NCBI GenBank assembly: GCA_010093485.1
Contig: MU001499.1
Location: forward strand, 1,007,397-1,071,396
Origin: Karstenula rhodostoma CBS 690.94
Lineage: Eukaryota; Ascomycota; Dothideomycetes; Pleosporales; Didymosphaeriaceae
Direction: 5' to 3'
DNA: 64,000 nt
Positions 47,766-60,492 of the stretch are shown here, one piece after another (position 1 is the first letter of the stretch; each line of letters begins with the position of its first letter). The notes beneath the pieces are model-generated. The model had not been told where the DNA came from. It made no database searches and saw only the letters and a list, made by a program, of their open reading frames with translations. A program made the position numbers and the translations under genes.

Positions 47766-50408
47766 ATGTTCAATCGGGACAGGCTACCTGCCCTTCCGGG
47801 CAGCTCGCCCCGCCCTCCACCGCGCAACGACGGCTACGGGCGACCGCCGCAGCAACAACCACAGGCGCCGCTACAGCGATCGCCCGGATACGATGCAAGG
47901 GCGGGCGGATACGATCAGCCGCCACCTCCAGGCTACCCGGCCCAGGGCGGCCAGCAGCGCATGCCTGCACGCGAGCCGCAGTCCGGACGAGCGCTCCAGC
48001 TGCGTCCCATCAAAAGTCCCGGAGGCAACGCCTATGCCTTTGGTAACCTGTATGGATACGCAGACCCCTATTCTCGGTGCTGTCGCTGACCAATCCGTAG
48101 GGTGGCTGTGTCCCCGCAAGACTTTCCACCCTCGCGAGATGGGTCCGACGTCTACATCAAAGTGAACCGCAACTACGTCCTCTCCGCGAGACCCACTGAA
48201 GGCTGCCGGCCCGGCGAGATTGGCCTGACGGATGCACAACGCACGTGGGCGGGCATCTCGCTTGGTCCTCAGGACGTTGTCACGGTCGAACACTACGATG
48301 CTTTCAGCCAAGGCGGGCAGTCATACCTGGGGAACCTGGAGGTCGAGGTTGGGTTTGCTACAAGGAAGACCACGGATGCCCCATACGACCAGGAGGAGCT
48401 TGGGGCTATCTTCAAGAAGGTACGTCAAAGCAGAGCATGATGATTGCAGGATACTGATGTACTGTAGAACTTCGAGAACCAGGTCCTTGCGCCCGGACAG
48501 CAACTACTCGTTGATGTCAAGAGTATCGTCCTACGCATGTCTATACGGACCGTTCAACTCGTCGACCTCTCGATGGAAAAAACAGAGTCTTCGTCAGGAG
48601 CGACTTTGACAGACCCTGGTGCTCGCGGAATACTGACGCGACACACCCAAATAGACTTCTTCAAGGATGCACGAACCGACATTAAGATCAAGGCCTCCAG
48701 CCGGCGCCCTGCCGCCAACTCCATCATCCAGCCAGGTTTCAAGTTCGAGGACATGGGCATTGGTGGGCTGGATACAGAGTTCAGCGCCATTTTCCGAAGA
48801 GCGTTTGCTTCGCGCATTTTCCCCCCCGGTCTTGTTGAGAGGCTCGGTATACAGCATGTCCGTGGTATCCTTCTCTATGGACCCCCAGGAACTGGTAAAA
48901 CACTCATAGCTCGCCAAATCGGTAAGATGTTAAATGCTAGAGAGCCAAAGGTCATCAACGGCCCTGAGGTACTCAACAAATACGTCGGTCAATCTGAAGA
49001 GAACATCCGGAAGATGTTTGCCGACGCCGAGAAGGAGTACAAAGAAAAGGGGGATGAAAGTGGCCTGCATATCATCATCTTCGATGAACTTGATGCAGTC
49101 TGCAAGCAAAGAGGCTCTGGTTCTGGTGGCACTGGTGTTGGTGACAGCGTTGTGAACCAGCTGCTTTCGAAGCTTGACGGTGTTGATCAATTGAACAACA
49201 TCCTGCTCATCGGCATGACCAACCGCATGGATATGATCGATGAAGCTCTTCTTCGTCCTGGCCGTCTTGAAGTCCACATGGAAATCTCACTCCCAGATGA
49301 AGCTGGTCGTGCGCAGATTCTCAAGATCCACACGACTAAGATGCGCAACAACAATGTAATTGAGGGCGACGTCAACGTCGAGGAACTGGCGAAACTTACC
49401 AAGAACTTTTCGGGTGCGGAGATCAACGGTCTGGTAAAGGCGGCCTCGTCGTACGCATTCAGTCGGCATATCAAGGTTGGCACAATGGCGTCCATCAACC
49501 CAGATGTCGAGAATATGAAGGTCAATCGTGAAGACTTCCTACATGCTCTCGAGGAAGTTAAGCCCCTGTTTGGTGCTGCAGAGGAGGAGCTTGGACAGCG
49601 GGTACGCGGGGGTATCATCCACTTCTCTCCCTTCATCAACGACATTCTCGAAGAGGCCCGGCTTTTCATCAACCAGGTCAGGAAAGGATCGACCCCTGTC
49701 CTCTCTGTTGCTCTGCATGGCCCCCCCGGGAGTGGTAAAACGGCGCTTGCAGCGAAAATGGCCATGGACTCGGAGTTTCCGTTCATTAAGCTTGTGTCAC
49801 CAGAAGATATGGTTGGGTTTAGCGAGATGCAGAAGGTACAGCAGCTTGACAAGATCTTCCGAGATGCATACAAGAGTACTTTGAGCATCATTGTAATTGA
49901 CAACATTGAGTTGCTCGTTGATTGGGTACCTATCGGACCTCGGTTCAGCAACAGTGTGTTGGTCGCGCTCAAGGTCCTGCTTGCGAAGCCACCGCCAAAA
50001 GTAAGTGTTGACACGGTCCTGTGTCCTCTGACGTTACACCTGCTGCTCCTAGTTCGCGGCTAACAAAGGCAGGATCGCCGGCTGTTGATTTTCGCAACAA
50101 CCACTGAACGTTCAGTGCTCACTCAGCTAGATCTCTTCAGCCGTTTCGACGCGGATATTGCGGTACCCAATGTCAACTCGCAGCCCGAGCTTGCGCAAGT
50201 GCTGCAACAATCAGGGGCCTTCTCAGACGGTGACCAACAACGAGCCATCGGAGAGATCCAGGAGATCACGGGTAGCACGGATGTGGGCGTAGGTATCAAG
50301 AAGATTTTGACGGCCATCGAGACGGCCAAAGAAGATCAGGACGTCCCCGGCCGCTTCGCCAGGGTCATGTCGAGTGCGATCTCAGCCAACAGGAGCTCGT
50401 TTACGTGA
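47766..50408 (+). CDS. SEC18: Sec18/NSF AAA ATPase, vesicle fusion
   Basis: Four exons, 47766-48049, 48101-48419, 48468-50000 and 50073-50408; 823 aa. The N-terminus is a Pro/Gln/Arg-rich extension of about 80 residues before the NSF N domain (NAYAFGNLVAVSPQDFP). D1 has Walker A GPPGTGKT (about 339) and Walker B HIIIFDELDAVCKQR, with the second region of homology NRMDMIDEALLRPGR. D2 has Walker A GPPGSGKT (about 619) and IIVIDNIELLVDW, then FATTTERSVL. Sec18 with Sec17/SNAP disassembles SNARE complexes after membrane fusion. All exon joins keep frame. Intron 3 (50001-50072) must be removed, since reading through it ends the protein within 21 codons. Confidence 0.96.
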
Positions 50409-51869
50409 AGACGGTATCGGGAGGTGGGGGCTTTTGTATAGCATAGAGTGTTGGCGCAAGATGCAGGCCAGCGGCCGGGAGCGCGTTACTCGATAGCTAG
50501 AACATGGAGATTTCACTTGGTTCAGTGGGTCGGGTTCTCTGCACCCGTGTATGACCACGGCTCAGCTGGTCTCGACGCGAATTGCGTGCAGTCATGACAG
50601 CGGAGCCACCCGTTGAGCGCAAGGGCAGCTGTTCTGGTGCACAAGGCGTCGGTGGCAGAGGATGGCGATGTGCCCTCACCGCCACCAAGGCGCGGCGCTG
50701 CTGCAGACGCTGGCCGTTGCGACTGGCATGGTGGTGGGTGGTGGGTGGTAGGTGGTAGGTGGTGTCGTGCGAGGCAGCACCCCCGGCCCTCAAGAGCGAC
50801 ACGCAGCCAATGCCGTCGCCCGTCGCATGCCGCGAAGATGACGCACCGAGCAGTGGGCCGGCCCGATGGCGAGCCCTGCCTCCGCTTCTCGACTGTGACT
50901 GCACTCGTCCTGAGCCCAACCCAGCCGACCACCTCGACTCGAACAACCGTCGCCCCGTGACGCTGTCCTCGTCCGCGCCGCCGTTCTGCGAACACATTGC
51001 ACCGTGCTGCGCTTCTTCGGCTGCTGCTGCTGCTGCTGCATGCAGCGCCTAGCCGACCGTCATGATCCTCCGCATGCCATTCCAGATTGCATGCTCCAAG
51101 GCGTGGGCGTTTTGTCGAGCCAGCGCATACCTTTGACACCACTTAGCATGTCCGTCAGGCATGCTACCCATGCACCTACAGATGCCTACAGCATCCGCTC
51201 TCGCTGCTTTTGCCCCCAGCCCGGGGTCCGCGTCTGCTGCGCTTACAATGCCTTGCTGCCTTTAGCCCTGCGTCGCTGTCGGCTGTCAACTGCACTGCTC
51301 TGGATAGTCCACCTCTCTGCAATTGCACCCAGCCCGCCCTCCGCCTTGCCTCTCTGCTGATGCCGCCGGTATACCAACTAGCCAGGACACTGCCATTGGC
51401 CACTGCCTCTTCGCCCGGCCAGTCCATCCCTTCCAGGCATCGTGGATCGGCTGCGGCATGCAGCTTGGGAGACCATCTACCACAGCCAGCTCCAATGGCA
51501 CCCTCTAGCCTCGGGTCCAGCGGAAAACGGTTTCAGTGGACGTAGGACTATGCAGTCCCGTCACCGGCCGCGCGGGGTGGCAAGACTGAGTCGCCAGATT
51601 GGGGTCAAACCGATGCCCCAAGCACCGTGATGCCTGCCGTTTCGTTGCCGGCAAAGGTATAAAAGGAAGCCATGTTGAGCGCTGAAGGCCTCTTGCTTTC
51701 AAGACCCTTTCCTCTCAATTGCTCAAGAACAGATACTTGTTCTTCAAACCACAGTGCACTCACAGCACGCAGTCATCCACCTCCCTCACTACCCACCCTC
51801 AGCCAAACTTCTTCTCCCTCTGTCCAACGTCCACTCTTCTCTTGTATTACGCTGCACCGGCAAGCAAAC
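50409..51869. other. Intergenic region
   Basis: About 1.46 kb between plus-strand genes. It includes a GGTGGGTGGTAGGT repeat (about 50730-50762) and a GCTGCTGCTG tract (about 51022-51042). Overlapping frames on both strands have no recognisable domain. A CT-rich leader (about 51700-51860) precedes KXD1. Confidence 0.5.
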
Positions 51870-52559
51870 ATGTCTTCGACACACGCTTATTACCCTTCCT
51901 ATCCCTCTGGACCCTTGCCCATCAATATGCCCCAGAAAGGTGGCTACTACTATCCCCACCCCCAACATGCCTATGGTCGCGTCTCGGCGTCACCACCAGA
52001 AGCTCCTGAGAGCGTCACAACGTCTGGTGTTCCGTCTTACGAGCCTTCGGCAACTTCGAGCAGCTACGCTGGCAGTGCGAGTGACTATGACTCCAGCGGG
52101 ACGACTACAGGTGTAGATCTTATCGACTACATGGGCGATCGAATCAATGGCTCATTCAACCCAACACCGCTGGATCGCAGTCTAGCGAGGCAGGCGCAAA
52201 CGTAAGCTCCACTTTTGTCGAGTCTTCAGCGTCCATTCTTAGCGATCGAAAATCACAAGCTGACAGCGAACAGATCAGGCGAGCTCAACGCTAAACACCG
52301 AGAACTCATGGAGCTGCAGGCATTGGCTCAGCAGCGGCTAGCTGGCGCTCGGGTCAACTTTGCAGATGGCATGAGAGCCGCAAAGGACGTGCAGAAGGAT
52401 CTGCAGTGGACGCAAAAGCGCGTCGAGTGAGTTTAATGTACAAGTGTGGGTAGAACTAAAACTGACACGGACAGTGCTTTGAACACCCGCGCAGCTCGCA
52501 AATACCCCGAGCAGTACAAAACAGCTCAACACCGATATCCTGCCCCTGTCGACTATTAG
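51870..52559 (+). CDS. KXD1: KxDL-domain protein (KXD1, BLOC-1-like subunit)
   Basis: Three exons, 51870-52201, 52274-52426 and 52475-52559; 189 aa. The first ~95 residues are Tyr/Pro/Ser-rich and probably disordered. From LDRSLARQAQTSGELNAKHR onward it is a helical coiled-coil domain with FADGMRAAKDVQKDLQWTQK containing the K-x-D-L motif, and then RVDALNTRAARKYPEQY. This matches the KxDL family; yeast Kxd1 is part of the BLOC-1 complex on endosomes. Introns are phase 2 (GTAAGC...CAG and GTGAGT...CAG). Confidence 0.88.
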
Positions 52560-54719
52560 GCGTCTACGCCTTAAGCCGATGCTTCGAAATGGTACCTGTG
52601 GATGATATACGATGATTTTCGGTTTACTCGGTTCTCGAATCCCCTCAAAACTAACGGGCGGCGCTCTCACTTTACTTCATTCATGAGTTCTCATACCCGG
52701 TATCGCCTTGAGTTGGCAACTTCGCTGGGCACATCCTCTTCGTCGTTGTGTTCTTCTTCGCGACATTTCTCTACATTCCTCTCTATCCGCGGATGCGACC
52801 TCCAAGCCTACGTCTGATGGGGGAAAGATGCGTCGCGCCGCTTTAGCGATGAAGACGGCGCGCTTGCTTTTTCCCACTTTTTCCTGCTGGTTCACGCACG
52901 GCGGATCGGCCCGCTGCAAGGCGCTCGGTGACGGACCAGGCGCTCACGCTCACGACCCCGCCGCGTGGCTCGTTCTGCTTCGCTTGTTTCCTTGGGACTG
53001 GATCTCGGAGAGCTGTGATTTGCTGGATATGAGCGAATAGCGCGGACAAGTGGGATGGGTGGTGTGCGTTCCAGGTTTCTGGATTGTCTAGCGGTTAAGC
53101 CCTGGGAAGTGGGTGTGCAAGCCGTTGGAAGGAGGTTGGATGGCTTTTTCCACAGCGCGGAATGATTTCCTTGCTATAGGCCTCGAATCAGGGCCAGTGT
53201 TGATGTGTAACGGTCTATGTGACGGCCAGGTCACGGGGCTGTCGTGGCCTTCTGACTTGCCCTGTTCATGTAATGAAATCTATACTTTATTGAGACAGCG
53301 CGTGCATATGATTGCATCTGTCTTTAATACATTATGAACAACAGGTTCTGACCGTTGTTACATGTCTGACGTTGGGACGTGTGCTGTCGGTGAAAGGTCG
53401 CACATGCAGAATTGGAAGATTGACATTTGGTCACATGACCCGATCGATCCACATCTGTGCGGTGATTCTTTGCCGTATGGACTTTTCAACGTGGTCCAAT
53501 TGATATGCAGAATCAGTGTGGCGGAAGCGGTATGTTCAAGATTGAGATTCATACATCAGATCATGGCTTGACACTAGATGAGCCACTCCACATCTGATAG
53601 ATATGATCGGTGAGAGCACATTTGTTGTCAGGCTCTCCGGTGGCGCAGATATGCTTTGCCTGTGGTTTTCCGATTGTTGACACGAACTACAAAACAGGTA
53701 TGATGCTGAGTCAAGGCATGATTCGGGTAATCTGAACATTCGGGAGTCGTCTGTGAAACTGGGGCAAAGGCAGAGGGCTGGAACAATACGAGCGACGGAA
53801 AAAGAAGAGTATTACCTAGTGAAGAAAATGTTGGTGAGGAGCGAGATACACTAGAAAAGCGGCGGTGCCAGGACTTTGAGATTGTTAGTTACTAGTCCAC
53901 GCCAGAAGACACAAGCAGCCACTGCGCATCTATCAGCGAAAGATTTTCCTACAGCACAGATTCCATTCGTTTCAGCCACACCAATTCAGCAGTGCATGTG
54001 CAAAGCAATTGCGCTTAAAATTTTACTGATGCGCCCACGCCGGCCCAGATGTCGTCTACAGCAAGATCGCGACAGCTACGATCAAACCAGCAAGGGTTGA
54101 GCCTTGCACCACCCCCCAAGCCGTGGTCCGCCTCTGACTGACAGCCTTTCCGGTGTACGTCAGCTTCCCGCTTCCGATATGACATGATATCTGGTGTGAT
54201 AGGGGTACAAGACGGCATTGCGGCCCAAGTGCGACAGTTTGACTGCCGATGCGAGGATCGTGAGATCGGTAAGGTTAGAGGACCTGCACAAAAGGATTGG
54301 TGACGAGGATACAGTAGCGGGAATGAACGTGCGGGGTGTGCCAGAGACAGGGTCAAGAATCCCGCCTGTCCCGTTCGTGGCACCGTGGCGGTGGATGGTC
54401 GGAAGAAATGCATGGCGTGTAACGTGGGGTGCGGGTGAGGCATTACAGTGCGGGGCGTTGGGATGTTCGCTGTGTTACTCATTTAGGTCTGACTTTCGCA
54501 TGCCTCTCTGTACGCAGACAAGACAAAGTCGAGGGAAGAGATGCTAGAGAAATTCAGAGCCAATGCATTTTCAAAGATGTAGCCTTGGAGCTATCAGCCT
54601 AGTCGAGGGAGCTTCCATTGTTGTTTTGTGCCGCCAGCCCCCGCATAGACATGATGGTTCGGAGGATTAGGTGAACGATGATTACTGCATTGGAAAGGCG
54701 CGTGTAAGTTTGAAATGCC
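52560..54719. other. 2.2-kb gene-poor intergenic region
   Basis: The longest stretch without a supported gene in the euchromatic part. Only short frames are found, none with a domain. A tRNA D-arm-like string near 53086-53096 lacks a matching acceptor and T-arm. It serves as 3' flank of KXD1 and of the minus-strand gene to the right. I see nothing else. Confidence 0.5.
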
Positions 54720-55259
54720 TCATTTGCTCCCGTTCGATGACTTCCCCCAGGGATCTTCCACAAAGCTTGGGAGAAAATAAGCCTTGTCGCCATTCTCGTC
54801 TACCACGCCATTTCGGAGGGCGGCCAGCTCCGTTTGAGGAATCGACGGACCGCCGAAGGACACCATCAGCGAGGTGCTGGAGTCATCTCTGGGCGGGGGC
54901 ACAGCAACATGGTTTTCTTCTGTAGCAGGCCGTTCCGGAATATCCTGGCCCCTTGACAAAAAAGCCGCCAGGCCGGTGGCTGCGGGCTGCCTTTGTTTTT
55001 GCTTTGTTTTGTTCTTGGCTAATGCCTGCTGTGACTCAATTACGTTGCTGCTGGCTTCGGGGTCAATGCCGTTATCGGATGCTTCTTGTGAAGGATCCAG
55101 CTTGGCCTTGGACCTCACACCTAGACGTGTCGTATTGGCCCCGCTCGCGTCGGCTTCCACTTTGGGGGAATTCGTCTGGTCGTACTTTCGCTTCTTAGTG
55201 CCGCCGAAGGACGAGAAGCCCATAGCGGCCGCGATGACATCGTCTTCCATGTCTTCCAT
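54720..55259 (-). CDS. Small conserved-looking hypothetical protein, likely nuclear
   Basis: A single frame; from the first ATG (55259) it encodes 179 aa. The start region MEDMEDDVIAAAMGFSSFG, the following KKRKYDQ basic patch, which could be a nuclear localisation signal, and the C-terminal AYFLPSFVEDPWGK look like short conserved motifs separated by disordered sequence. I associate this pattern with uncharacterised fungal proteins, but I cannot name a function. The frame is open for 17 more codons upstream without an ATG. An upstream coding exon is possible. Confidence 0.65.
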   Translation of the reverse strand: MEDMEDDVIAAAMGFSSFGGTKKRKYDQTNSPKVEADASGANTTRLGVRSKAKLDPSQEASDNGIDPEASSNVIESQQALAKNKTKQKQRQPAATGLAAFLSRGQDIPERPATEENHVAVPPPRDDSSTSLMVSFGGPSIPQTELAALRNGVVDENGDKAYFLPSFVEDPWGKSSNGSK

Positions 55260-55570
55260 CTGGTCGTCTTCAGTGGGGCGAGTTTTAGGTTGGGTCGAAT
55301 AGTTGGTCAATCGCGAATTGTGTCCAGGTCATCAACGGCTTGCGATTCCTGTGCGCTATCGATAAGGTGGAAGCGAGTGACCAATGAGGGCGCCTACGCT
55401 CCCAGCAAATGAGCGATTGTTACTATGGTGAACGAAACTGCTTCAGGGTGAGTTGTACGCCTTTGTTTCACCCTTAGATGGTTTGCTCTCTATGCTCTGC
55501 CAGATGACGTGGTTTTCGACATCCGACGACGCATTTGCTACCCAGGAAGGATTAAGAGGCGCGACGCAGT

Positions 55571-55659
55571 AATTAGATATAGAATAGTTAATCCTAGAGT
55601 AACTTAGGCTACTATACAAGTTTATAATTTTGCCCTGATACTGTATCACCAGTGTTCAC
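55571..55659 (-). repeat. Dispersed ~120-bp repeat, copy C
   Basis: The reverse complement matches copy A (12391-12514) from TGAACACTGGTGATACAG through CTTGTATAGTAGCCTAAG to TAACTATTCTAT. C/T changes dominate. Confidence 0.6.
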
Positions 55660-55822
55660 CGAGAGTCATACCTGCTGGGGCGCTAAGCGTGAAGGAAGTC
55701 AGGCACGACCTGAGATGTGCGCACAATAGTCTAAGCTCTGATATTAGGATGTATTGGAGCACAAGACGCGCATTCTACTAGATGTATATAGTAATTGAAA
55801 GGATTCTAAATACGTGTAGCAG

Positions 55823-55918
55823 CAAACAACTGTATAGTAGCCTAAGTTACTTTGGGATTAACCATTCTACATCTGACTGCTAAAGGCCTTAGCTTACATC
55901 CGCTCTTGATGTTCCCAG
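55823..55918 (+). repeat. Dispersed ~120-bp repeat, copy B
   Basis: It matches copy A from TGTATAGTAGCCTAAG through TAAAGGCCTTAGCTTACATCC to GTTCCCA. It lies 163 bp from the oppositely oriented copy C, so the pair could form the ends of a short inverted-repeat element. Confidence 0.6.
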
Positions 55919-56316
55919 AAGAGGTACCTTCGGGGCACCGGGGTTTTTGAGTCACGTGTTGCCAAAACCCCTAGTAAGCTAATAAGAGAGCTTATTATGG
56001 CTCATATACTAACCGTAATTGGCGCAGCTATCACGTGAGGAAAAAAAGCCGGTGCCCTGAAGGTAGGAGCATCTGCGGAATGACGCGCCTACGCGCCTTG
56101 GCGGTGCGGATCGCGACTGCCACCGCCGCCGCGCCGCGCCCCAGTGAGCAGCTTGTTGCCAATGCCATGCGCAGAGTAATCCGATACACGCGCCGTTCCT
56201 TCGCACCGCTACTATGAGCCAGTCTCCGCAACGCTCGGCGGAGCCGCGGCACCTGCGAGCAAGTGCAAGTGCGCCCTCTTTGAAGCTCTTTGGTCGAAGC
56301 TCACAATAAGCCGCAG

Positions 56317-59300
56317 ATGCGAGCGGCCACCATGATCCAGGCCAGCACGGGCGAGCGCATCAAGAAGACGTTTACTCTCCGCAGACAACGCGCGAGATCG
56401 CATGGCTCCACCGAGTTCCTGCTTGCGCCCGGCCAGTCTGATCCCGATCGCCACAGAGACAAGGGCAGGATGGAACGGTTCCGCGAATTGTGCAAAGGCA
56501 AGGTGCAGGGAGCTTCCACGTTTGCGACCTCGCCAACGGGCATAAATATCCTGAAATGCTCCCTGGCATACATCCTCGGCAGTCTGGCAACCTTCGTGCC
56601 TGTAATATCGGGTCTATTAGGAAGGAACGATGGAAAGCACATGGTGGCCACGGGTAAGCCTCTCGCGGCCTGCAAAATTCAGTGCTGAGTGCGACTGACT
56701 CCGCCTTCAAGTCACCGTCTACTTCCACCCAGCCCGCTCTGTTGGGAGCATGATCGAAGCCATCCTACTCGCCTTTGCCGCCTTCCTCTACGCTGCCTTC
56801 ATTTCGTTCACGAGCATGGCCGTAAGCGTCTTCTTCGGCCGGCAACACCTCCTCGTCGTTGGACATGTTATAGTACTCATTGTCTTTTGTGGTGGAGGCC
56901 TAGGCCTGGTGGGGTGGACGAAACAGAAACTCGGGAACCCTCTAGTCAATGTTGCCTGTTCACTGACCTCTCTTGCCTTGATCACGGTCCTTACGAAAGA
57001 AGGGGCTGTCCAGGCAGCCAAGTTCTCATACATCAAGGTGTGGCAGGTTCTAAAGATGGTCATAATGGGCACCGTCGCCTCCTCTGCGGTTGCACTGCTT
57101 ATCCAGCCTTCGTCAGCGCGTAATGAGTTCCGAGACACGTTCATCAAGGCCACGGATGCCATGGGCGAGATGCTTACACACATCACACATAGTTTCTTAT
57201 CTGGGTCTGAAGCAGACTTGAAAACACCTGAATTTCTCAAGGCGTCCGACCAAAGCAAGTCAACGTACAAGACGCTTGTCAAGAACCTGGGAGAAGCCAA
57301 GTATGAACATTATACTCTTGGCACCGAGGAGGAGTACAGAATATCATCTCGCCTGGTCAAGTGTCTCGAGGAGCTGATGCAAAGCATCGGTGGCTTACGG
57401 AGCGCTGCTGAGACCCAGTTCACACTGCTAGCACAGACAAATGCACCAAATGGTGGTGCTAGGACGGAAATGACTAATCTGAGTACAGCCAGTTCGGAGA
57501 TATCGTTGACAGAGAACGGGTCATCGCCTGTGCTGTCACCTTCGTTGAGCTACACCGACCGTAGGTCCAGTATCCTCGCCTCAATCGACGAACTTCCTGA
57601 AAGCCCAGCCGATATCTCTGATGATGAGTCGGGCCAGCCAAATGGAAACTCTATCCGGTTGCCACGGGGTATACAGAGCAACCTTACCCCAGCTGACATG
57701 TTCACCGTCTTCATAGCCCATCTTGGCCCTCCCATGGTACAGACTGCCCCATATTGTTTGTTCCAGCATCATGTCTGACAAACGCAGAAATCACTAGCGT
57801 ACACCCTCCGAGATGTCCTTGATGAGCTTCCATTCGGGCCAGGTCCCGAGTACGAAATGGCTATTAACGAACACTTCCGCCATAGTTTGATCGATGCCAC
57901 TGCACTCTTTCTAAACGCTAGGAAAGAAGCGTTAGCAACGGTGTATCAGAATAAGATAACCACAAAGACAGGCTCACTCGAGGTTGCTGCCGACTTCGAA
58001 GAAGTTGCGGCCAGCTGTGGTTACTTCTCATCGTCTCTGCAAGATTTCGCCGAGGACATGGTTACCTTCCTAGATGTTCTAGAGCAACTGAAAGATAATG
58101 CTAAACGGTACCCTCGCAAACGAAGTTGGACTTGGCTGAAGTTTTGGCGAAGATGGAGCTGGTTTAGGAGCTCGGAACTCAATGAAGACGCTGGTGAGCC
58201 CCTTAGGCCTTTCATCCGACACATGTGCTAAAATTTCAGAATGTACAGGACTGCTAGACGATCAAGGAGTTCAGTGGCAGATCAGAAGGCCAATCTACCG
58301 AAAGTCCACTCGTGGCGATCCCGACAAATCAAAGGACGAGCAGCCTTATACATACCGGGTATGGTTAAGGCTCAGCGTTTTCCGGCGAGATGACATCCGA
58401 TACGCTTTCAAAGTTGGCATTGGTGCAGTGCTATACGCAATGTGGGCCTTTATTCCTGCGACGCGAGACTTTTACGGACATTGGAGAGGAGAATGGGGTC
58501 TCTTGAGTTACATGTTGGTCTGCTCAATGGTACGTGACCACGCAACTATCTCGGATTATCCTAACCCCACGCTATAGACCATCGGTGCTTCCAATACGAC
58601 TGGCTTCCATCGTTTCTTCGGAACTTGCCTGGGTGCTGCCTATGCCATAATTGCATGGATCATGGCCCACGAAAACCCCTTTGCGCTTGGGTTCTTCGGC
58701 TGGCTTGTGTCCCTTCAATGTTTCTACATTATCGTCGGAAAAGGAAAAGGCCCTATGGGACGTTTCATCATGCTCACGTACAATCTCTCTGCGCTATACG
58801 CATACTCACTCTCTGTGAAGGACGAGGAAGATGATGAAGATGAGGGAGGGATCTCGCCAGAGATCTGGGAGATTGTTCTCCATCGCGTGGTTGCAGTCAT
58901 GACGGGCTGTATATGGGGCATCATCGTCACGCGACTCATATGGCCCATCTCTGCAAGAAAGAAGATGAAGAAAGGTACCTCCCTTCTGTGGCTTAAAATG
59001 GGTCTTATCTGGAAACGTGGACCGCTCTGCGTACTGTATGAATCGCAGACTAGCGACCCCCACTCCGGGGTTTCGTACATGACTTCTCGTGAGGACATCG
59101 AGCTTCGTCGATTTTTTAGCACGCTCGAGGCATTGCAAAGCTCAGCTTCCTCAGAGTTCGAATTGAAGGGGCCATTTCCAGCGAGGACGTTCAAGATTAT
59201 ACTTCAAGCAACAAGTCGCATGCTGGATAGTTTCCATGCGATGAATGTTATAGTTCTCAAGAACTTGAAGACGACCGAGGGCGAAAAAGAGATTTTGAAA

Positions 59301-59715
59301 TACACGAAAACGGAGTGGACTGAGCTGAGTTGGCGCATCAGTCATTTGTTCTCCGGTAAGTCCATCATTGCTAGGGTCAATATCTACTTACGACGTCTCT
59401 AGTGATGGCGTCTTCTATGAAGCTCGAATACCCGCTCAATGCAGTGTTGCCTAACGTAGAGCGGACAAGAGATCGATTGTTGGCTAGGGTCTTTGAGTTT
59501 AGGAGGTCTGGTCTTGGCAAAGAAGTTGCGAAGGATGAGGACTACGAGTTGCTATATACTTACGGTATGTCCTATTTTCCCCTGAGAATTAATCAGTTAC
59601 TGACTGTGCCCTAGCTCTTGTTACCGGACAACTGGGGCGTGACCTCGCCATCATCAGTCGGGAGATTGAGAAGTTGTATGGTGTGCTCGATGAAGAAGAC
59701 TTGAGGCTACAGTAG
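56317..59715 (+). CDS. Aromatic acid exporter-like membrane protein (ArAE_2_N / FUSC-like)
   Basis: Seven exons, 56317-56653, 56712-57736, 57788-58193, 58240-58529, 58578-59355, 59403-59564 and 59615-59715; 1032 aa. Two membrane blocks are visible. The N-terminal one runs from about ILKCSLAYILGSLATFVPV through AILLAFAAFLYAAFISF and HVIVLIVFCGGGLGL to VIMGTVASSAVALLI. The C-terminal one includes VGIGAVLYAMWAFIP, AYAIIAWIMA, FFGWLVSLQCFYIIVG and VAVMTGCIWGIIV. Long cytosolic loops lie between and after them. This double arrangement with a charged C-terminal domain is typical of fungal ArAE_2_N proteins with a DUF2421-like C-terminal domain, related to bacterial FUSC/AaeB exporters. Substrate unknown. 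An alternative start at 56332 has a perfect GCCACCATG context. Confidence 0.88.
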
Positions 59716-60492
59716 TGATGCTACTACAATGCTCTTGTTTATGTATATACAGCAGAAAACATGTGATTCTGCGAGGTATCGCCATCCTTCCAAGCCATCA
59801 CAAGTGCTATAAAAACTAAGATACTTGAAACGCCAGTCATGTGACGAATCCATGCTTTTGCTTCGAGATGGCTAGTATCACCAGGACTCTTGTTTCTAAT
59901 ACGTTTCAATAATCCTACGATAGCATCGAGTACGTATCTATCAGTATGAGTCACGATGAGTGCGCAGTGCACGATCGACTTTCGGCGGACATTTGCTATG
60001 GGTGGACGATATTGGCAGCACTTTCAAGAGTGCCCATGTTGTGCGCATTACTCGGTTGAATGTCACCCTGCTGAACCCTGTAGCTCGTAACAGGAAGACG
60101 TGCAAGAATGGAGTCGTCGCCGTGCTCATTAGGCACAGTGATGCAATCGCGCTAATTGGTAATATTCTTGTGACGGCGGAGAGAATGGTGTACTGTCAGA
60201 TCTGGCGAACAGCGTCACAGTGGAGAGCTCTCTGGACGTTTAGAATTCATAGTCTATCGTAAGAACCCGATCGTCTCAGTTCATCCAGATCTCAATCTAG
60301 TCAACGCGTGTTTCCGCTACTTGCGTCGCAGTCGTAGCACTGAGGTGGGTTGGGCGGTGGAAGCGCTAGTCTATATCGCGGCTAGCCTCATCTTGGCGGC
60401 ACACACTCGCTTCCATTTCGACCTGATCCACGAAAGATTCCGCCGTATCTCCAACTTCCAACGACCGCCGCCGACAAACCACTGCATCCAAA
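59716..60492. other. Intergenic region, RPL19 promoter
   Basis: Between two plus-strand genes. No supported gene. The last part is the RPL19 leader. Confidence 0.5.

Larger units (their letters stand above)
55260..56316. other. Intergenic region with an inverted pair of dispersed repeats
   Basis: It contains two repeat copies in opposite orientation (listed separately), a somewhat AT-richer stretch around 55560-56030, and a TAAGCT/AGCTTA hairpin near 55976-56000. No gene supported. Confidence 0.55.

Noticed and set aside
47230..48165. 311-codon plus-strand frame across the SEC18 start
   Set aside because: Out of frame with the supported SEC18 exons, low complexity, no domain.
49187..50014. 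275-codon minus-strand frame opposite SEC18
   Set aside because: Shadow of the AAA ATPase coding sequence.
50497..51142. Overlapping 166- and 206-codon minus-strand frames
   Set aside because: Two frames open over the same GC-rich sequence with Ser/Arg-rich low complexity; no domain or splice support.
53080..53140. tRNA-like string (TCTAGCGGTTAAG)
   Set aside because: It resembles a D-arm, but no acceptor stem, anticodon arm or T-arm could be folded around it.
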